This document shows positions 55,496 to 60,045 of a stretch of DNA of 60,045 nucleotides, in pieces. Below the pieces are notes generated by a model that had not been told where the DNA came from, searched no databases, and saw nothing but the letters and a program-made list of their open reading frames with translations. The number at the start of each line of letters is the position of its first letter. Position 1 is the stretch's first letter. The position numbers and the translations under genes were made by a program. This stretch comes from an uncultured Eubacteriales bacterium (GTDB taxonomy: Bacteria; Bacillota; Clostridia; Oscillospirales; Oscillospiraceae): the NCBI GenBank assembly GCA_900313925.1, contig OMTF01000014.1, positions 1 to 60,045 of the forward strand, given 5' to 3'.

Positions 55496-56161
55496 TCAAG
55501 GTGCCACGGATTCGTCTTTTTCCGGAAGCCTTCTCATTGCTTCCTGCTTGATCCCGAGGAGGTCGCCGATCTTTACATTGGTGCGTCCCTCATCGTAGAT
55601 ATGTAAAAGACCGTCCACAAATCGTTTCATATCTTCCACGGGTGCTTCCATCTCTTTGCGATAGACCTTCTCCGTGATTGCTCCGGATTCTATCGCATAC
55701 CGTCTCAGAGATTCTTTCAGTCCTTCATCCTCTGCAATCTTGTCTACCTCTTTCATTGCCGCTGCGAAGTGGTCGCAGAACAGGGCATAAAGATCGACGA
55801 TCTCACCGAGGAAGGCGGTCAAAAGCTGCTGGTGCGGCTGCCCCTGTACGGCACTTGTCATGCTGTCAAGGTAATCGGAAATGTGCTGCTCGATAGCCTT
55901 TTTGCAGAGGGTATAGCTGTCATACTCTTTTGCGTCGGATTTACCAGTCAGCCATTCCGGTGTCGTTTCCAGAGCTTCCGCAATCGGCACGATGAGGATC
56001 GTTCTCTCCGGATCAACGCCGCCTGTCTCATATCTCTGTATGGTGGATTTGTTTACGCCAAGACGGTCTCCGAGCTGGCTCATGGACAGCCGCAGTTCCG
56101 TTCTGCGTTCTCTGATTCTTTCACCGACCTGTTTTGCGGTGAAGCTGTTATCTTTTGTCAT
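55496..56161 (-). CDS. XRE-family transcriptional regulator (element repressor)
   Basis: A 221-residue regulator with an N-terminal lambda-repressor-like HTH (residues ~12-67: SMSQLGDRLGVNKSTIQRYETG) and a helical C-terminus without a protease motif. ATG 56161 follows GAGGTG. Its promoter (56186-56214) is overlapped by a palindrome, pointing to autoregulation, and it faces the excisionase-like gene, the usual lysogeny-type switch of integrative elements. Confidence 0.88.
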   Translation of the reverse strand: MTKDNSFTAKQVGERIRERRTELRLSMSQLGDRLGVNKSTIQRYETGGVDPERTILIVPIAEALETTPEWLTGKSDAKEYDSYTLCKKAIEQHISDYLDSMTSAVQGQPHQQLLTAFLGEIVDLYALFCDHFAAAMKEVDKIAEDEGLKESLRRYAIESGAITEKVYRKEMEAPVEDMKRFVDGLLHIYDEGRTNVKIGDLLGIKQEAMRRLPEKDESVAP

Positions 56162-56185
56162 AGGCTTATTCACCTCGCTGACGTT

Positions 56186-56214
56186 AGTATAGCACATGGC
56201 GTTGCAGTTTGCAA
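56186..56214 (-). promoter_or_regulatory. XRE gene promoter overlapped by an operator palindrome
   Basis: On the minus strand TTGCAA (56209-56214), 17 nt, TATACT (56186-56191). TTGCA-GTT-TGCAA at 56202-56214 is symmetric over the -35, and GTTGCA recurs downstream in the spacer (about 56254 and 56309), suggesting several repressor sites. Confidence 0.65.
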
Positions 56215-56266
56215 TAGCAGTTTACAACTATTTTTATATTTTCTCCTCAATACGTTGCAATATGAG

Positions 56267-56295
56267 TTGACAAGTGATAGCAGATTGCGTATACT
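56267..56295 (+). promoter_or_regulatory. Promoter of the excisionase-like gene and mobilisation genes
   Basis: TTGACA (56267-56272), exactly 17 nt, TATACT (56290-56295); divergent from the XRE promoter. Confidence 0.75.
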
Positions 56296-56344
56296 ATACT
56301 TGCCGTCGTTGCAGGATGAGAACTGTTGAAAGGAGAAAGAAGAT

Positions 56345-56560
56345 ATGAGCGTTGCAAAAATCGGTGTGACTATTGAAGAAGCGGCTGAAATGTCCGGGAT
56401 CGGACGAAACACCATGCGTGCTTTGGTGGACTGGGGCAAGCTCCCGGTACTCAAGGTCGGACGGAAAACCATTATCCGGACGGATACGCTGGAGCGTTTT
56501 ATGACCGTCAACCAGGGAAGAAATCTGCGTTGCAGGGACGAAGTAAAGGAGGTGGTATGA
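56345..56560 (+). CDS. xis: Excisionase-like helix-turn-helix protein
   Basis: A 71-residue HTH_17/MerR-like DNA-binding protein (VTIEEAAEMSGIGRNTMRALVDWGKLPVLKVGRK). Such proteins in Tn916-like elements are excisionases that direct the integrase to excise. AAAGGAG precedes ATG 56345. It could alternatively be a small activator of transfer genes. Confidence 0.78.
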   Translation: MSVAKIGVTIEEAAEMSGIGRNTMRALVDWGKLPVLKVGRKTIIRTDTLERFMTVNQGRNLRCRDEVKEVV

Positions 56561-56811
56561 TGTTTCCAAAAAGCAGTCTCTCAAGGCCTCGCCGTCTGAG
56601 AGCGAAATACACCCCTCGCACAAACCTGACGGTTCGTACTCCGGGTATTTCGCTCCTGCGGAGAGCCTGTATCGAGTGTTCGGAAAGTATCCTTCACATT
56701 CGATACATAGAAAAATGCTGCGGCATTTTTCTATTGCTGCTCCGTCGGTCACTGACCACCCTCGCAGCGGCAACTGCCGTATGCAGTTGCAAAAAAGAAC
56801 GGTGATGAACC
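56561..56811 (+). other. Hairpin-rich region before the relaxase, candidate oriT
   Basis: Four inverted repeats lie within 200 bp: GAGCGAAATAC (56600-56610) with its complement at 56645-56655; AAAAATGC (56711-56718) with 56723-56730; GGTCA-C-TGACC (56747-56757); and GCAACTGC (56770-56777) with 56783-56790. This density directly before a relaxase gene is typical of a transfer origin. An 82-codon frame from ATG 56557 overlaps it but its composition (Arg/Ser/Cys-rich) does not look coding. Confidence 0.5.
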
Positions 56812-58221
56812 ATGCCGCGGCATTCGTTCATCCAGATGAGCAAGCTGCCCGATCTGAAAGGACGTATCAGCTATATCGCAAGCCCCGACAGGCAGGAAAA
56901 CCTGTTTGCAGTCTATGATACCGCTGATACAGAGTTCTGGACGTGCCTTGCAAGGGAAAACCGACAGGAGTTCAAGCGATGCGGCACTGAGGGAAAATGT
57001 ATTGAGGCAAGGGAACTGATTATCGCCTTGCCGGAGAATTACACCCGATATGATCCCGATGAGGTACTGAAAGAGTTTACCGAGAAATTCAAAGGGCAGT
57101 ACGGTGTGGAATGTACTTCCGCACTCCACTACAACAAGATAAAAACCAACTATCACATCCATCTGATCTTTTCCGAGCGGCGGCTTTTGGAAACGCCGGA
57201 TAACAAGATTGCTACCCGCGCCGTGTACTTCGATGAGACCGGGAAACGGGTACGGACAAAGAAAGAGATCACGGGAGAAGATGGAACAATCCGCAAGGGC
57301 TGTACGGTGATTCCCAAAGGAGAAATCTACGAACAGCACATGTTTACGACAAAGGATACCTTTTTCAAAAGCAAGGGCTTTCTGGCAGAAGTAAAGGAAC
57401 TGCTGACACAGCAGATCAACCTTCATGTCAGAGAGGAAGAAAAGCTCGCTGTATTTGACCAAAGCAGCGTATATCTGCCGACAAAGAAGATCGGCAAGAA
57501 CAATCCTCTGGCAGAAGAAATACGGGCTGACAATGAAGCAAGGCAGGACTGGAACCGAACCGCTAATCTTGCGCTGGTGGTCGGCGTACCGGAGGAGAAG
57601 GTACTCGAAATCAAGCACGAGGAGATTCAAAACAGGAGTAAAACCTCCATTTCTGAACACGGATGGCTGCCGGGCCTATTCCGTACCATCGTGCAGAAAG
57701 CGAAGTCGATTTTGGAGCTTCTGATCCGTCAGGCGAAGCTGCCGCCGAAACCGAAGCCCGGTATCGACATGGCAGTATTCAAAGAGATGAAAGAGCTTTT
57801 GCACCGGCTCAGAAAGTGTGCATCCGAGATCAGGCAGATACAGGACACCGAGCTGCCGAAGCTGAGAGAGGATCTTTCCGAAACCACAGGTATTTTCAAA
57901 GGCAAGGAGAGAAAAGCGATTGAAGCAAGAATAGAGACCGCCGAGAAGAAGGTCAGCGATCTCAAGGACAGAATTTCCCGTATGGTACAGGAGCATGGCT
58001 ACCCTGACGGGCAGGCATTCATGGCCGCCTACAATAAGGCTGAGAGCATCGTAAAGCGTTATGAGTGGGAGCTTGCGGAATGGAAGCAGCAGGTTGAGGG
58101 AAAACCGGCCGAAGAAAAGAAGCCGCCGGAGCGCAAAAGCGTTTTGGCACAACTTCACAGAATACGGGGCGAGGCACAGAAGCCTCAAAAACGTTCCTAC
58201 CGCAACAGGGACGAGCGTTAA
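56812..58221 (+). CDS. MobA/MobL-type relaxase (mobilisation protein)
   Basis: A 469-residue relaxase. The N-terminal ~200 residues carry the three-His-type metal motif NYHIHLIFSE (~residue 113) and a likely catalytic Tyr near the start (RISYIAS or the neighbouring FAVYD); the C-terminal half is a long basic coiled coil. It would nick the element's oriT and lead the strand into a conjugation pore supplied by another element, because no type-IV secretion genes are visible. The length is in the usual range, so it seems complete. Confidence 0.8.
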   Translation: MPRHSFIQMSKLPDLKGRISYIASPDRQENLFAVYDTADTEFWTCLARENRQEFKRCGTEGKCIEARELIIALPENYTRYDPDEVLKEFTEKFKGQYGVECTSALHYNKIKTNYHIHLIFSERRLLETPDNKIATRAVYFDETGKRVRTKKEITGEDGTIRKGCTVIPKGEIYEQHMFTTKDTFFKSKGFLAEVKELLTQQINLHVREEEKLAVFDQSSVYLPTKKIGKNNPLAEEIRADNEARQDWNRTANLALVVGVPEEKVLEIKHEEIQNRSKTSISEHGWLPGLFRTIVQKAKSILELLIRQAKLPPKPKPGIDMAVFKEMKELLHRLRKCASEIRQIQDTELPKLREDLSETTGIFKGKERKAIEARIETAEKKVSDLKDRISRMVQEHGYPDGQAFMAAYNKAESIVKRYEWELAEWKQQVEGKPAEEKKPPERKSVLAQLHRIRGEAQKPQKRSYRNRDER

Positions 58222-58236
58222 GACAACAGGCACCAA

Positions 58237-58256
58237 CACCGCCGCTTTCGGCGGTG
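58237..58256. other. Hairpin after the relaxase gene
   Basis: CACCGCCG-CTTT-CGGCGGTG, 13 nt upstream of a stronger terminator. Confidence 0.5.
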
Positions 58257-58268
58257 CATACATAGAAC

Positions 58269-58315
58269 GGCTCCCCATTACCGGGCTATGATCCGGTAGC
58301 GGGGAGCCTCTTTTC
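58269..58315 (+). terminator. Terminator of the mobilisation operon
   Basis: GGCTCCCC (58269-58276) pairs with GGGGAGCC (58301-58308), inner ACCGG with CCGGT, then TCTTTTC. A further small hairpin (GCAGTCC/GGACTGT) follows near 58345. 58316-58495 shows no gene. Confidence 0.8.
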
Positions 58316-58495
58316 ATGCAGTTAATATGTTTTTTTGAAAACGGCAGTCCCGTTAAGGACTGTCGCAAGATAGCAATACGGTATTGAACGAGCGAACTCT
58401 CTTTTTTATCCAAACAAAAAATATGGCGATTATTGCAGAACAGTTACTACCATCAACTTGAATGCCTACAAAACCTATGGTATAATAAAATATAT

Positions 58496-60044
58496 AGCGA
58501 TGAGCAAAACACGCGGTAAAAACAGAGAGTTGGTCGGCGGAGGAAAAACGCAACAGATCTGGCAGCAAAGCAGGCAACAGAAGCAGACGCAGCTTTGTGG
58601 CTGCGCCGTGATTTGCAGAAACTGTGAAGTTAAATGGCTCTGCGCAAAACTTTTGTGCCGCGATAAGAGTGATTGCTGTGGAAAAGAACCGCAGCGAGCG
58701 CAACGGATAGCGCCAGAATGTGGGCCAGCGTATTGAGATTCGCTGCGCTTGCGCCGTTTCGTACCCATAATCGCTCTTGACCTGTGGATTTGAATCGGGA
58801 ATTGTATCGCTCACACTCTGTTCGTAAGGCATAGGTTCGCTTGAATTGAAGGCAGTCACGGTCAATAGAAAGGCGGTAGGAGTCCGGAATCGCTTTATAC
58901 TTGGTGCAGCCACGGTTCTTTTTGCCGTTGTTCCAGTTCTTATGGTTACAGGGACATTCCTCGGTTCTAGACTGACGAAACGGACAGCAAAATTTCTGCC
59001 GCAAACCACCGTGACCATCCGGGGTTTTGCCGTCCTTGCTCATGGCAAGTCCGGCCTCGCAGAGGACATTGCCGCAGGGCAGCTTCTTCGGAGCTTTTGT
59101 GCCGCGCCTGTTCAGCGGGATGACCGCATCACCGCAGTAAACATCCTTTACAAGGCTGTAAATGGCGTTGGTATCGTAACCCTTATCCGCGATAAAAGTA
59201 CATTCCTTCAGCGGCAGCACTTTGTTCGCCTCCGAGAGAATGTCTTCCGCGACAGAGGCGTCAGTTTGATTCGCAGGTGTTGTCAGCTCGCAGAGCGGCA
59301 GACCGGAAATACAGTCCACGAGGATATGATTTTTATAACCCCAGTAGAACTCGTAGTTTTTCTCATTGTGCTGATTGGAAGCGGTATGAACGCCGAGCGC
59401 ACAGTCCCTGTCACTTTTGGGTGGATTTTCCTTGGAAAACTTGTTCTTCACAAAAGATTTTGGATTGTTCAGTTTTGTGTTTGCGGCAACCGGGGTGGAA
59501 TCCAGACCGATGAAGGATGCATCCACCACGCCCAGCTCATATAACTGCCGCACAAGATCCGCCATAACGGACTTCAATTCCGCGTTATCCAGTTGCCGCA
59601 GGAAGCGGTCATACGTCCAGTAGGACGGCAACGGCTTCGTGATGTCGAAGCCGCAGTAATAGGCAATGATGCGGTTGTTGTCGAGATAGTCCTTTAAGTC
59701 GGTGACCTGAGAAAACCTTTCGCATTTCATGACGAGCATGGCGCAGAGCATGGCTTCTTTCGGGAAGCCCCTGCGTCCGGTATCGGCACGAGGCAGCTCA
59801 AAGTCCAGAGCTTGAAAGAGCTTGTCATAAAATGCAGCAACATTTTGGGATGTAAACAGGGTAACATCCTGAATAATTTCCTGACGGTAGATAGCGGTCA
59901 GCTCCTTTCGTCGGTTTGGTTTTTGTTGCAATTAAATTATACCGCATTGGGGCGCCGCTTTCTATACAAAATGAGTGATTTTCGGATTTTGCCATGGCCG
60001 GAAACCATTGATATCCCTACGCTTTTCGCGTTTTGCTCATGGCT
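58496..60044. mobile_element. Insertion sequence with 18-bp terminal inverted repeats, IS1182-like
   Basis: The left end AGCGATGAGCAAAACACG (58496-58513) and the right end, read on the minus strand AGCCATGAGCAAAACGCG (60027-60044), match in 16 of 18 bases. The element is ~1549 bp and contains one transposase gene on the minus strand. The right end is one base before the end of the window. Its target was AT-rich (TATATA just outside the left end); a target duplication cannot be checked because the right flank is missing. Confidence 0.82.
58630..59931 (-). CDS. DDE transposase (IS1182-like)
   Basis: About 433 codons: N-terminal DUF772 domain (residues ~35-110, FGFPKEAMLCAMLVMKCERF-type), then the DDE nuclease with first Asp in GLDSTPVAAN (~145), second in FIADKGYDTNAI (~245) and Glu in TECERYNSRFK (~390), plus a Cys/His cluster CCPFRQSRTEECPCNH. 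The start is unclear: the frame opens at TTG 59931 without ribosome site, while AAAGGAG lies inside it near 59905. No internal stop, so the element may be active. Confidence 0.85.
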   Translation of the reverse strand: MQQKPNRRKELTAIYRQEIIQDVTLFTSQNVAAFYDKLFQALDFELPRADTGRRGFPKEAMLCAMLVMKCERFSQVTDLKDYLDNNRIIAYYCGFDITKPLPSYWTYDRFLRQLDNAELKSVMADLVRQLYELGVVDASFIGLDSTPVAANTKLNNPKSFVKNKFSKENPPKSDRDCALGVHTASNQHNEKNYEFYWGYKNHILVDCISGLPLCELTTPANQTDASVAEDILSEANKVLPLKECTFIADKGYDTNAIYSLVKDVYCGDAVIPLNRRGTKAPKKLPCGNVLCEAGLAMSKDGKTPDGHGGLRQKFCCPFRQSRTEECPCNHKNWNNGKKNRGCTKYKAIPDSYRLSIDRDCLQFKRTYALRTECERYNSRFKSTGQERLWVRNGASAANLNTLAHILALSVALAAVLFHSNHSYRGTKVLRRAI

Positions 60045-60045
60045 G

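Noticed and set aside
56557-56805. Possible 82-residue protein overlapping the xis stop codon
   Set aside because: The start overlaps by ATGA-like spacing, but the product is Arg/Cys-rich and the DNA is dominated by inverted repeats; an oriT fits better. Not excluded.

Overview
The window reads as a chromosomal segment of a fairly GC-rich, low-branching Gram-positive anaerobe of the class Clostridia, probably gut-associated. The grounds are strong AGGAGG-type ribosome sites, sigma-A promoters with 17-nt spacers, a T-box leader, ferredoxin-dependent amino-acid enzymes (indolepyruvate:ferredoxin oxidoreductase), lipoprotein-type ABC binding proteins with LxxC signals, an acyl-ACP thioesterase and an old-yellow-enzyme-type NADH:flavin oxidoreductase. 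The genus cannot be fixed from this sequence alone. No rRNA, tRNA or CRISPR array was seen.

Left part (1-23.8 kb). A flippase-like membrane protein is followed by sbcD-sbcC (DNA-end processing). A LysR regulator with an adjacent metallo-beta-lactamase-fold gene is divergent from iorAB (2-oxoacid oxidation of aromatic amino acids). Next comes a three-gene ABC transporter of the TrpXYZ type behind a T-box leader whose specifier reads UGG (Trp), so import and breakdown of tryptophan sit side by side. After that are two EamA permeases around a NagZ-like lipoprotein, an alpha-oxoamine synthase of serine-palmitoyltransferase type, a four-gene Gld-like ABC export operon (ATPase, permease, GldG, DUF4340) and a B3/4-domain protein.

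Middle (23.9-45.5 kb). An opp operon in the order B-C-D-F-A has a palindrome upstream. It is followed by VanZ, a class-I glutamine amidotransferase-like hydrolase, an AIM24-like protein and an acyl-ACP thioesterase. A second peptide ABC system has a double-ATPase fusion protein and a co-transcribed aspartoacylase/desuccinylase-type carboxypeptidase. A marR-MATE pair with tandem palindromic operators, a DUF1847 protein, and a two-gene operon of a membrane-anchored Hsp70-like ATPase plus a membrane protein with a GrpE-like C-terminus complete this part. That last pair is the best candidate here for a little-described system.

Right part (45.8-60 kb) is rearranged. A strong promoter and structured leader drive a Na+/proline-type symporter that breaks off after about 224 residues and runs into a fragment of a short-chain dehydrogenase, which is itself fused in frame to the C-terminal part of a flavin/NAD oxidoreductase. 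Then comes an intact gltB without gltD, and a second flavin oxidoreductase that has lost its N-terminal half exactly where an integrative, mobilisable element begins (tyrosine integrase, XRE repressor, divergent excisionase-like gene, hairpin-rich oriT candidate, relaxase). The window ends in a complete insertion sequence (58496-60044) with 18-bp terminal inverted repeats, inserted downstream of the relaxase.
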